DNA of 35,244 nucleotides from Xanthobacteraceae bacterium (GTDB lineage Bacteria; Pseudomonadota; Alphaproteobacteria; Rhizobiales; Xanthobacteraceae). Positions 23,780 to 32,331 of the stretch are shown here, in pieces. The translations under genes and the position numbers were made by a program. How positions within the stretch are numbered: the stretch's first letter is position 1; each line of letters begins with the position of its first letter. The notes under the pieces are model-generated. The model was not told the DNA's origin. It did not search any database and worked only from the letters and a program-made list of their open reading frames with translations. The stretch is taken from positions 1 to 35,244 of the forward strand of contig JAIENY010000087.1 in the NCBI GenBank assembly GCA_019750915.1, in the 5' to 3' direction.

Positions 23780-25405
23780 CTAGGCACGCAACGCGCGCGC
23801 GCTCAAATGATCCGACAACCGGAAGGCAAGGGCGATCAATGTATGCGTCGGGTTGGCATAGCCCGCTGTCGGAAAAACGGACGTGCTGCACACGTAGGCA
23901 TTGTCGAGGCCGAAGATCTTGAGATTTTCATCGACCACGCCGGTCTTCGGTGACGTCGACATCCGCGTTCCGCTGAGATGATGGAAGATGTCGCGGAAGC
24001 TGCGCGACAGTTCAAGCCCGTCCGACTGAAGTGATTCATATGGGATCACGCGGCCAAGGCCGTTACGATGAAAGACGTCCCGGATGACTTCCACATAACA
24101 GCGGATGGAGTGAATTTCCTGTTCGGAGAATTTCCAGTCGACTGTCGCACGATATTGTCCAAGCGCGTCTTGCCGCTTCGACAGTGTGATCCTCCCATCC
24201 GACAACGGGCTTTGTTCGCCGTTGATGCAAAGCTTCAGTTTGCGATTGGCGGAGCGCCGGCTTGCCTGCATCGATTTTGAGTAGGGTATTTTATGCCAGA
24301 GCAGCCGATGGGAGTGAGCGGCAAGATGCGCCAGCCGCCCGAAACTTAGCTTTTCGTACCTGCGCGTTCTGAGCCAGCGAATGGTCTCGAAGGCCATGGC
24401 CATGTCGTCGTGATCACCCGAAAAATGCGTCACGAAGCCCGCGATATCGAGGGTTTCCAGGCGAGCCTGTACTTCGCCCCGCAGTTTCATCTTGTGCTGA
24501 AAACGGAATCCATCGATGGCGACATAATCGAGGTAGACGTCGGGAAGGTCAGCGTCGTTTTCGATGACGTCAGCGACATGACAGGAGAGGTGGTCCTGAA
24601 AATGACGTCCGACCAAGTCCTCGCGGTTCCACGGTGATGGCTTGCCATTGCTTCGAGGCTGAAGAAGAAACCTGTTGCTTTCGATTCCGCCCAGGCACAA
24701 CACGAATGTCTGCGCGGAAAATTCTATCGTTCGGCCATTCAGTGTCTTGCAAAGTATCCGTTGAACTGACCGGTCATGCTCGTCGAGAATCATCTCGCAT
24801 GCATTCGCATGCAGACAGACCGTCAAATTCGAATTGTTGTGAAGCTCGTCCTTGTGGATGCTGGCGAAGTCGGTTTGAGGGCAGAACTTCGAAAAACTCG
24901 ACTCAATATCGGCCGCGAAATCCGGCGGCTTGAGGCCGAGTCCATCCCAAATGACCTCGCTGTCGCTTGGCGATCTCGTCAATCCTTCAAGCGCGAGCGC
25001 GCGCTCATAATAGGGAATGAGGGTATCTTTGCTGATCGGCCATCCGCTTCCTTCAACCCATGAGCGCTTTTCGAACGCAAGGGCATCGAGTTCGAGGATC
25101 TGTCCCGCCCACTGGGTGGTCGAGCCGCCAAGTACCCGGAATCGCCCATCATAAAGGCCCGCATAAGGAAGGCCGCTTACATCGCCGCTGTAGAGATCCT
25201 GATCATGGGGCGAATATTTTTCGCCGCCCGCTTCAAGCAGGAGGACGCGCTTGCCAAGTCGAGCGAGTGTCGTGGCCAAAACAATGCCCGCCGCACCGGC
25301 GCCCACGACGCACACCTCGTAGGGCCCGGTATCGATATTGGCATCCCGTTCAAGATCGACAATCAATTGAGCACCAAAGCACGCAAGAAAGAATTCGCCG
25401 GTCAC
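23780..25405 (-). CDS. GMC-family FAD-dependent oxidoreductase
   Basis: 541 residues. The FAD-binding Rossmann motif (VVGAGAAGIVLATTLA, Gly35-x-Gly37) with acceptor Glu58 (LLLEAGG) opens the protein; GGSTTQWAGQI is the FAD-contact motif of glucose-methanol-choline enzymes. The C-terminal domain has the catalytic His region (FHHLSGTRM) and AGYANPTHTLIALAFRLSDHL. The family oxidises alcohol groups of sugars and small alcohols, passing electrons to oxygen or other acceptors. Its place within an exopolysaccharide locus hints at oxidation of a sugar or lipid-linked intermediate. GTG 25405 is the longest start; a TTG 13 codons later (25366) begins MIVDLE, as in relatives, and may be the true start. 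Confidence 0.85.
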   Translation of the reverse strand: MTGEFFLACFGAQLIVDLERDANIDTGPYEVCVVGAGAAGIVLATTLARLGKRVLLLEAGGEKYSPHDQDLYSGDVSGLPYAGLYDGRFRVLGGSTTQWAGQILELDALAFEKRSWVEGSGWPISKDTLIPYYERALALEGLTRSPSDSEVIWDGLGLKPPDFAADIESSFSKFCPQTDFASIHKDELHNNSNLTVCLHANACEMILDEHDRSVQRILCKTLNGRTIEFSAQTFVLCLGGIESNRFLLQPRSNGKPSPWNREDLVGRHFQDHLSCHVADVIENDADLPDVYLDYVAIDGFRFQHKMKLRGEVQARLETLDIAGFVTHFSGDHDDMAMAFETIRWLRTRRYEKLSFGRLAHLAAHSHRLLWHKIPYSKSMQASRRSANRKLKLCINGEQSPLSDGRITLSKRQDALGQYRATVDWKFSEQEIHSIRCYVEVIRDVFHRNGLGRVIPYESLQSDGLELSRSFRDIFHHLSGTRMSTSPKTGVVDENLKIFGLDNAYVCSTSVFPTAGYANPTHTLIALAFRLSDHLSARALRA

Positions 25406-25583
25406 GGCGGCAAAATGATCTAAATAAGATATAGCAGATGTACCGGCCGTTTGTTGTCTCGGGCAAGTGAGGGGTTAACTGGCTGCTGTTAACCTGAATG
25501 GCGATTTTCAATAGAGGTCACTTGCCCCGGCTGCATTAATTTGTGACCACAGCATAGTTTTTGATCGGCAAGTTTTTAGCAAA

Positions 25584-26528
25584 ATGAATTCCGACACGCA
25601 GAGCATCCAGGCTGGCAATAAGGATCGTATGATCGTCGCAGCAGCGATTGATCGTTCTTTTGTCGAGCCTGCCAGCGTCCTTCTCGCCTCGATCGCAAAA
25701 AACGGCGACATCCCCGATTGCTCGCTCGCGATCCTCGGGCTGGGCCTGAATGACGCCGACCGCAAGATGCTGAAACAAAGCTGCGGCGCGATGGGCGCGA
25801 AGTGCTTGTTCGTCGATCTCAAGCAGGTCGAAGGGCGCCTCAAGAAGTTGCCGGTCACGCTCGCTGTGCCAAGTGTGGTCTCTTACGCAAGGCTGCTGGG
25901 ACCGGATCTTCTGAAAGGCCGTTGCGAACGGATTTTGTATCTCGACAGCGACATCGTCGTGCAGCACAGCTTGCGGCCGCTGCTGGAAATGCCGTTCGAC
26001 GATTATGTCGCGGCCGCGGTTCCAGACCAGCCCGGCAATGAATCCATGCGAACGTATCGGGTCGAAGCGCTCAAGATTCGCGATCCGGATCACTACATGA
26101 ATGCCGGCGTGCTTCTGATCAATGCCGACGCTTGGAACAAGGGCGGCTATACCGAGAAGGCGTTCGAGTTCATCGCCGATTTCAAGGGGGGCAGTTTTCG
26201 CTACCTCGACCAGGATGTGGCCAACTCGATCCTGCAGAACGATTGGAAGCCGCTACCCCGCGCGTGGAATTTCTTTCGGCACGGCGACGAGCCCGAGTTC
26301 AGTCTGGATCAATATAGCGATGCGAGCATCGTGCATTTCGCGTCCGGCATGAAGCCTTGGGTGCGCAATTCGCGCCATCCGGCTCGCGAGCTTTATCTTT
26401 CGTATCGAAAGCTGACGCCGTTCGCCGACAAGCCGCTGATGACTGAAAAGGGCCGGCGCATCGGACAGGCCTTGCGATCGCCGATCAGCACTTTGAAGGG
26501 GATCATTCAGCGACTACGCGGGGACTGA
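25584..26528 (+). CDS. Glycosyltransferase family 8
   Basis: 314 residues. The family signature is complete: a nucleotide-binding start (MIVAAAIDRSFVEPASVLLA), RILYLDSDIVV with the DxD metal site, YMNAGVLLINADAWNKGG, LDQDVANSIL and the C-terminal IVHFASGMKPW. GT8 enzymes are retaining and use UDP-glucose or UDP-galactose; in bacteria they build lipopolysaccharide outer core and some capsules. With galE nearby a galactosyl or glucosyl role is plausible. The gene converges with the second polymerase-like gene, 32 bases apart. Confidence 0.92.
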   Translation: MNSDTQSIQAGNKDRMIVAAAIDRSFVEPASVLLASIAKNGDIPDCSLAILGLGLNDADRKMLKQSCGAMGAKCLFVDLKQVEGRLKKLPVTLAVPSVVSYARLLGPDLLKGRCERILYLDSDIVVQHSLRPLLEMPFDDYVAAAVPDQPGNESMRTYRVEALKIRDPDHYMNAGVLLINADAWNKGGYTEKAFEFIADFKGGSFRYLDQDVANSILQNDWKPLPRAWNFFRHGDEPEFSLDQYSDASIVHFASGMKPWVRNSRHPARELYLSYRKLTPFADKPLMTEKGRRIGQALRSPISTLKGIIQRLRGD

Positions 26529-26560
26529 CTGCAATCCAGTTCGGACGTGCGACGGTTGAG

Positions 26561-27982
26561 TCAGATCGTCGCCGCAGACGCGCGTTCCCGCAAAAACTCC
26601 ACTCTCTGTTTTTCGACATTCGCATAAGGCGACGGGATAATGGAGGCGAGTGCTGCGTAGGCGAAGAATGGGATGCCGAGGTCCAGCAACGCTCCAGACA
26701 CGGTGGTTCCAATCAGCCAGGCAAGGCAGGTCGATTTGGCGGCTTCGCGCAAGGCCCTGTCTAGCGGAGCCGCCGTCGCTGGTGTGGGAGAGCCTATCAT
26801 CACATAATAAAGGAACATCCCGTACATGATCGTTCCAATGAAGCCGAGGCTTGCGAGGCACGCCACGACAAAGCTCGATGCTCGAACGCTCCCGTTGCCG
26901 ACGCCAAAGCCAAACGTGTCAACGAAGCTCTGAAGCGCCTGCTGGTTCCACATCGATCGTTCGACACCCGAGTCGGTCGACAATTTGTTGAAGACCATGG
27001 TGTCGAGCAAGCCGCCGATATAGGCGGAATACGTATCGCTGAACTGGATCAACAGCACCGCGAAAGCGGCGACGATCGGCCCCGCGATCAGGAACAGCAC
27101 CATCCGCGGCGTCGCGCTCTTGGTCGCGAAGCGGAAAGCCGTCGCGCCGTAGACCACGATCAGGTAAATGCCCAGGCCGACATAGGCCGTGGTCGACGTG
27201 GAAAACACAAGCGAGATCAGCGATAGCATCATGACGACAAAGGTCAGGCGAGGGCGGACCCCGTTGAACCAGAGCTGGCTGGTGAACGCAAAATAGCCGA
27301 GCGTGCAATAACCGAACGACGAGGCCTCGGTGAACGAGCCGACGATGCGCTTGAAACCGGCGACCTCGGTGTCGCTGAGCAGCGTATAGTTGGCGTTGCG
27401 GATGAATGACAGCAGATCGGTTGTGCCGGTCCAATAGGTTATGAGATCGAGGGCGGCAAAGCCGAGATTAAGTATCGCGCATGCCAGCGCCGCGTTGAGA
27501 AGCACGCGCCGGCCCGCTGCGGAGTTTGCATAAGCGGACAGCAGGATAAAGCACACGAAGTTGCCGATGAAATAAATGGACTGAGTGATGTTCGACATCG
27601 ACGGTGCCAGCAGAACGCTGCCTGAATTTTGCGCTCGGACTGCGAAGACGAATGTCTGGCCTTCGAAAAATCTCGGCAGGAAGTAAGCCGAAAGAAGACT
27701 GTAGATCAGGGTGACGAGAAGCCAGAAGCTCGCACCGCCAGACTGAATGCTGGTGAGTGCATTCCTGCGAATGTCCGGTTGGCTCAACAGCGTCAAAGAC
27801 AGGAAGCCGAGCAAAAGATGCGAGGGAGAAATGTTGGTGCCTCCCACGGCTTCCAGAATGAACGCCGCGGCCGCTCCGAGCAGCGTGGAGGCCATGAACA
27901 CATAGACGATAAATGACGGCTGCAGGAACAGGCCCGCAATACCGACGACCAGAGTAATAAATCCAATGATCTCGACGGTCAT
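26561..27982 (-). CDS. Second O-antigen ligase/polymerase-like membrane protein
   Basis: 473 residues with about twelve hydrophobic helices. The layout (helices, long loop with YIGGLLDTMVFNKLSTDSGV and RSMWNQQALQSF, then paired final helices) matches the Wzy polymerase style, and GFGVGNGSVRASSFV sits where Wzy-like proteins have a loop of conserved Gly and Arg. Sequence conservation is weaker than in the first such gene at 10613. It follows the GH16 gene by 48 bases on the same strand. It may be the chain polymerase while the other acts as ligase or as a length-specific partner; which does what cannot be read. Confidence 0.78.
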   Translation of the reverse strand: MTVEIIGFITLVVGIAGLFLQPSFIVYVFMASTLLGAAAAFILEAVGGTNISPSHLLLGFLSLTLLSQPDIRRNALTSIQSGGASFWLLVTLIYSLLSAYFLPRFFEGQTFVFAVRAQNSGSVLLAPSMSNITQSIYFIGNFVCFILLSAYANSAAGRRVLLNAALACAILNLGFAALDLITYWTGTTDLLSFIRNANYTLLSDTEVAGFKRIVGSFTEASSFGYCTLGYFAFTSQLWFNGVRPRLTFVVMMLSLISLVFSTSTTAYVGLGIYLIVVYGATAFRFATKSATPRMVLFLIAGPIVAAFAVLLIQFSDTYSAYIGGLLDTMVFNKLSTDSGVERSMWNQQALQSFVDTFGFGVGNGSVRASSFVVACLASLGFIGTIMYGMFLYYVMIGSPTPATAAPLDRALREAAKSTCLAWLIGTTVSGALLDLGIPFFAYAALASIIPSPYANVEKQRVEFLRERASAATI

Positions 27983-28030
27983 TTCAGACGCTTCGGCCAG
28001 CCGAGCCTGACGGTGTCAGGGCCCGGCGCA

Positions 28031-28846
28031 TCACGGATTGATCTTATAAACGTGGATGTAATCGATATCCATGAAAGAAGGGTTGGGTGTTTTATCGAGT
28101 GGAAAGCCGGGCCCCAGCGCCAGATTTGCAAGAATGCCGAGCGGCCGGGTGTGTTCCTTGGGCGTTTCCTTCCGGAACACTTCGTTTCTGTTCAGATAGA
28201 AAATGATCCATTCCGGATCGACCTTCACCCCGAACGTGTTGAAGTTTTCGCACAGCGAGTTGGAGGGCACCTGGATTTGTTTCGGCCGCATTTGCGGCCC
28301 GGTGTCGTCCGCTGGATTGGTGTGCCACACGTGCAAATTGGCTTCGTAGGAAGCGGGGGCCAGTCCGTAATATTCGATGACGTCGATTTCGACACTGGCA
28401 GGAGCGGATTTGTCGAGAATGCTGTTCAGCCAGAACGCAGGCCATACGCCGGGTCCGCAGGGGAGTTTGGCTCGCATTTCGAAATAGCCGTACTGCTGTG
28501 AAAATCCGCGTGCGCTGGGATCGGTGGATGCAAGCAAGCCGGATTCCCATTTGCCTTCGGCATTTTTCCTCGCCTCGATCCGCAGGATGCCGTCCTTGGT
28601 TGTGAAGGGAAAGACCCCGAGGATCGGATCTGCGAAACGGGAGTCGCCGAAATCGCCGGCCCATGGTGTATGGGCAATCCAGCGTGTGTTCGGTCCCCAC
28701 GGTGACACGCTCAGTGAATCGAAGTCCTCCTGGAAGGTCATCGTGAGCTTGCTCATATCCAGTTCCTGCGCGTGGACATTGGCTGGGCACAAAGCCAGCA
28801 TGCTGGCGGCGACAAGACCTGACGCGATCCAAAATTTCTGGGTCAT
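28031..28846 (-). CDS. Glycoside hydrolase family 16, secreted exopolysaccharide glycanase (ExoK-like)
   Basis: 271 residues from ATG 28846; the frame goes on to 28957 but the signal peptide begins here (MTQKFWIASGLVAASMLALC, cleavage near VHA). The catalytic motif E-x-D-x-x-E is present as EIDVIE with nucleophile Glu153, Asp155 and acid/base Glu158, flanked by YGYFEMRAKLP and WPAFWLNS of the GH16 beta-sandwich. ExoK and ExsH in Sinorhizobium cut nascent succinoglycan to lower its size. Here the enzyme likely trims the product outside the cell. It precedes the second polymerase-like gene on the same strand by 48 bases. Confidence 0.93.
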   Translation of the reverse strand: MTQKFWIASGLVAASMLALCPANVHAQELDMSKLTMTFQEDFDSLSVSPWGPNTRWIAHTPWAGDFGDSRFADPILGVFPFTTKDGILRIEARKNAEGKWESGLLASTDPSARGFSQQYGYFEMRAKLPCGPGVWPAFWLNSILDKSAPASVEIDVIEYYGLAPASYEANLHVWHTNPADDTGPQMRPKQIQVPSNSLCENFNTFGVKVDPEWIIFYLNRNEVFRKETPKEHTRPLGILANLALGPGFPLDKTPNPSFMDIDYIHVYKINP

Positions 28847-29064
28847 GATACTTCTTGAAAAATGTTGGTTAATTTCCGCAGTTCGAAAATATCGGTAATT
28901 CAAGGTCGTTTCGTGGTCTGTGTCTAGAGCATGAGCACTTGCCAGCAAACAAATCACTATATGTTAGGTAAACCCCATGTCATATGGAACAAGTATGCGC
29001 GGGTTTCGGTGCGCGTTGGAACGCGCCCGCCGGCCAGAGCAACTCACGAAAAGCGGAGGCGCAT

Positions 29065-29265
29065 GTGGACTGGGTACTTTTGGTGTCTTTGCAGTGGGTG
29101 GTGATGGGAAGTCCGACCCAGCCAACGACAACGCAGATTGACTCATTCACTTCGCAGGAGCTGTGCCAAAAGGCCGCTGAAGCCATCAAGGCCGAAGTCG
29201 GCGGATCGCCTCAGGGCCAGCGGTCTTACACACTTTCCCACGTCGTTTGTTTCGCCCGCAAGTAG
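29065..29265 (+). CDS. Small protein of unknown function, 66 residues
   Basis: The start GTG at 29065 is favoured by AGCGGAGG five bases ahead; an out-of-frame ATG two bases upstream would give a 13-codon dead end. Features: an N-terminal hydrophobic part (WVLLVSLQWVVMG), a motif TQIDSFTSQELCQKAAEAIK and a C-terminal VVCFARK, with one Cys in each. The reading frame is preserved right up to the gap before the convergent flippase gene. The pattern resembles a family of tiny bradyrhizobial proteins, but I cannot name it. Confidence 0.6.
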   Translation: MDWVLLVSLQWVVMGSPTQPTTTQIDSFTSQELCQKAAEAIKAEVGGSPQGQRSYTLSHVVCFARK

Positions 29266-29293
29266 CCAGCGGCCGCTGCGCGCTTCAAGCTGG

Positions 29294-30769
29294 TCACGGA
29301 GTTGAGCGGCGCCGGATGAGGGGACGGATGGACTGCCAATCTTCCATCAGGCCGTTCCTGTCGATCAGCAGCATCACCACCGCGAATGTGGCTGCGCCAA
29401 GAGCCAGACTCAAAACGGTCCATCCCATGCTCGGGGGATAAAGCTGCAAGGCGAGAAGGCATGCACCCGCGGCCGCCGCACTTGATATTGCCGGCTTCGC
29501 GAGGCTCGCAAGGAGTGGCCGAACCCGGCATCCGGTGGGCTCTTCGGAAAAAATCAGAAGCGCCGCTGATCCCAGGACATTGACGATGCCAAGACCGAAA
29601 ACCATGCCGGTCAAACCAATCCATGGCGCCAGGCACACCACGACGACCCTGCTCGCGCTCTGAGCCATCGAGCACCAGAACAGGATGTCGAACCGGTTGA
29701 TGGCCAGCAGGACGGCACCGACCTGAGAGGCAATCGCTGCGATCGCGGCGGTCGGCAAGAACACACGAAGCAAAAGCGCGATGTCGGTCCACTTCGGTCC
29801 GAGCAGAATGTCGGCAATCTCGGGCGCGGCAGCGCATGCCAGAAAAGTTGCGGGCAACAGGATCGAGCCCAATAGTCGGCTGAGTTTGCGATAAAGTTCG
29901 GGAATATCCTCTTTTTTGCTCGTCAGTACCTGCACGTAGAGAACTGACCAGATCAGGTTTCCTGCGGAGTCGCACACAAACCGCGACACCTGGTTTGCGA
30001 ATGTGAAGCTGCCCAGAAGGGCGGTCCCGAATGCGCGATCGACGAAGATGTTTTCGCCGAAACGTCCGGCATATTCACCGAGCCGTGTCCCAACCAGCAT
30101 GCCGCCAGCAACCATGTGGGGGCGAATGGCATTGATGCTGAACTCGAAGCGCGGCATCTTGAACGCTGCCAGATTCAGGACGGCGGCACGCGCGGCATAG
30201 GTCACGATGTATTGGGCGACCAGACTCCACGCGCCCGCGCCCTTGATTGCCAGAAAAACAGCGACCGCCGCGCCAAGCGTATTGCCGAGGAGTTCGGCAA
30301 TCGCGCCTCCGACAAGGTTCTTTCGCCGGTTCAATCGTGCCGTCGGTCCAACGGAAACCGCAAGAAACATCAGGCTGAAAGAAAGACATGCGATCATCAG
30401 CGGGACGCGCGGCTGATCGATGGCGAGCCCGAGGATGACGCCGAATAGGGTCGTGCCGAGCGCGAGCGCCGAGCAGGTCAGCAGCAAAACCCAGAACGCG
30501 CTTGACCACACGACAGAGTGGGATTCCTCTTCTCTCGCCAGCGTCGCGCCGAGGCCGCCGTCGGCGATCAGTGCAACGAAGGCGACGGTCGGAAGCGCGA
30601 GCGCATAAACGCCGAACTCTTCCGGGCCCAGCAACCGGGCCATGATCGGTAACAGCAGCAACTGTATGACGATCTTGAAAACGCTGGCGGTGGCTGATGC
30701 CACTGCGCCGAGAGCAAGCTTTCGGCCGCTGGAATGTTTTTCCTCAGCTGATCCGGTGTGGAAGCTCAC
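29294..30769 (-). CDS. Polysaccharide repeat-unit flippase (Wzx/ExoT-like)
   Basis: 491 residues, normal for the MATE-like/MurJ-type polysaccharide transporter group. About twelve to fourteen helices; the N-terminal signature (LALGAVASATASVFKIVIQL, then LLPIMARLLGPEEFGVYALA) is that of Wzx and ExoT proteins. ADGGLGATLAREEE in the second loop is typical. It moves the lipid-linked repeat unit from the cytoplasmic to the periplasmic face. A GT4 gene lies 139 bases upstream on the same strand, probably in one transcript. Confidence 0.92.
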   Translation of the reverse strand: MSFHTGSAEEKHSSGRKLALGAVASATASVFKIVIQLLLLPIMARLLGPEEFGVYALALPTVAFVALIADGGLGATLAREEESHSVVWSSAFWVLLLTCSALALGTTLFGVILGLAIDQPRVPLMIACLSFSLMFLAVSVGPTARLNRRKNLVGGAIAELLGNTLGAAVAVFLAIKGAGAWSLVAQYIVTYAARAAVLNLAAFKMPRFEFSINAIRPHMVAGGMLVGTRLGEYAGRFGENIFVDRAFGTALLGSFTFANQVSRFVCDSAGNLIWSVLYVQVLTSKKEDIPELYRKLSRLLGSILLPATFLACAAAPEIADILLGPKWTDIALLLRVFLPTAAIAAIASQVGAVLLAINRFDILFWCSMAQSASRVVVVCLAPWIGLTGMVFGLGIVNVLGSAALLIFSEEPTGCRVRPLLASLAKPAISSAAAAGACLLALQLYPPSMGWTVLSLALGAATFAVVMLLIDRNGLMEDWQSIRPLIRRRSTP

Positions 30770-30908
30770 TTAGCGATACCTGCTGGCAATGATTTGGTCC
30801 TGATCCACGGTCCGGTTCATGCGTTTTCTGTTGCAGCCGACACGTCGCGGCGAGGAAAGGGTTTTCGCACAGAGCTGCCTCTATGTCGGGGTGGCGGCGT
30901 CTTTGTGG

Positions 30909-31976
30909 TTAAGAAATCAAGGACCGATATATCTTGTCGTAATCTGTAACCACCCGATCCACTCTGAAATATTCAGAGCCGTTGCGGGAGCGGCTTTTCC
31001 AATCCTGCAACTCGGCAGGCGAGGACATGAGGTTCAATAGTTCTCGCGTGATATCGGCCGGAGAGCCCGGCGGAACCAGTTTGCCGGCCTCACCGTGCTC
31101 CAGGAGTTCGGGCGTGCCGCCTACCGCTGTCGCGATGATTGCGCAGCCAGATTCCCGGGCTTCGGCGACCGCAAGGCTGCATGGATCGGCATAGGACGCG
31201 AGGACGAAGATGTCCGATTTTTCGAGGAATGCTCGGGGCGTTCCGATCGGGCCGAGGAATTCCACTCGGTCCTGAAGCCCCAGTTCCTGAGCGAGCGCCT
31301 CAAGTTTAGCTTTGTCGGGCCCATCACCGATAATGTGCAGCGTCCATTCCGGTTGTGCCGCAGCCGTGTCCTTGAACGCGCGCAGCAGATCATGCACGCC
31401 TTTCCGATGATGAAGGCCGCATACAGTGATGACGCTAGGCAGACGAAGATCGTCGGGGTTGTGCTCTCGTCCCAGATTCAGAAAGCCCTCGCGAGGGGAA
31501 GCGTTCGGCCCATTGATGACAACGGCCATCTGATCTTGTTTGTATCCTTTCTCGAGCAGGGACTGCCGCTCTGCTTGCGAGACGGCGACCACCTTGTCGC
31601 CAAGTCGCATCAAGACCGAGTGGCGGTCGAAGGAATTGTGCACCGTGGTCACCAATGGAGTCCTGAAAATCCGCGTTGCGACATATCCCATCGCGGCGCC
31701 GGCCATCATGTGCGCATGAACAACGTCAGGTTTGAATTTTCTCATCAGCCCGAATAACTGCAGAACGGATTTGACGAGTGTGAGCGGATTTTTCCGGTTC
31801 TGTACAAGCCGGGGAGATGCCACGCCATGCGATTCGAGAAGGCCGTTGTAGTCTCCACCTGCGCTCGCGAGCATAACGTCGTGGCCACGATCCGCCTGAA
31901 CGCAGGCAAGATCGACTGCAACGTGGGCGTTGCCGTTTGCGTGGTTGCAGTGATTGACGAGATGAAGGATGCGCAT
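30909..31976 (-). CDS. Glycosyltransferase family 4 with altered E-x7-E motif
   Basis: 355 residues from ATG 31976 (a TTG two codons upstream is weaker). N-terminal GT-B domain: RILHLVNHCNHANGNAHVAV and VHAHMMAGAAMG; the donor domain has VCGLHHRKGVHDLLRAF and IIGDGPDKAKLE. In the usual E-x7-E place it reads SYADPCSLAVAEARESG, so the first Glu is replaced by Asp while the second is kept. GTs of this type extend lipid-linked repeat units. The Asp may keep function, as acidic replacements at this place occur, but the loop is shorter than in the two other GT4 proteins here. Confidence 0.87.
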   Translation of the reverse strand: MRILHLVNHCNHANGNAHVAVDLACVQADRGHDVMLASAGGDYNGLLESHGVASPRLVQNRKNPLTLVKSVLQLFGLMRKFKPDVVHAHMMAGAAMGYVATRIFRTPLVTTVHNSFDRHSVLMRLGDKVVAVSQAERQSLLEKGYKQDQMAVVINGPNASPREGFLNLGREHNPDDLRLPSVITVCGLHHRKGVHDLLRAFKDTAAAQPEWTLHIIGDGPDKAKLEALAQELGLQDRVEFLGPIGTPRAFLEKSDIFVLASYADPCSLAVAEARESGCAIIATAVGGTPELLEHGEAGKLVPPGSPADITRELLNLMSSPAELQDWKSRSRNGSEYFRVDRVVTDYDKIYRSLIS

Positions 31977-32331
31977 ATTCAAGCCGGCTAAAGGATGCTC
32001 TGTAATATCATCAAAAAATCGTGAGCGAATGATCGAATGCTATTGTTTCTGAATTTCGAAAAGTCCCGCCGGTGGGCCAAAGGTTTGTATGGGAATTTGA
32101 GTTGAAAGGCTTCTGCATAAGCGTCAATCCGCCGTCGAGGACAAAGTGACGCTGAGCTTAACCGAGGCAGATTACGCTATTTCGATGCCCCGGGGCGGTC
32201 GTGGATCATTGATCTACATTGTTAACCTGAGCATTGGTTACCATATTTGTTTAGCTTATTCCGCACTGCGACTTGAGCGGGAAATGCAAATCCTATACCG
32301 CGAATTAAAGCGAGCATTGGGATTTGTTTGA
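31977..32331. other. Gap between divergent genes with an in-frame short reading frame
   Basis: 355 bases separating a minus-strand GT4 gene from the plus-strand aminotransferase. A GTG-started frame (32146-32331, 61 codons) ends in TGA directly before the aminotransferase ATG and is in the same frame. GTTAAC at 32221-32226 and an imperfect GTTAACC/GGTTACC pair lie in its middle. It most likely carries promoters for both sides. Confidence 0.5.
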
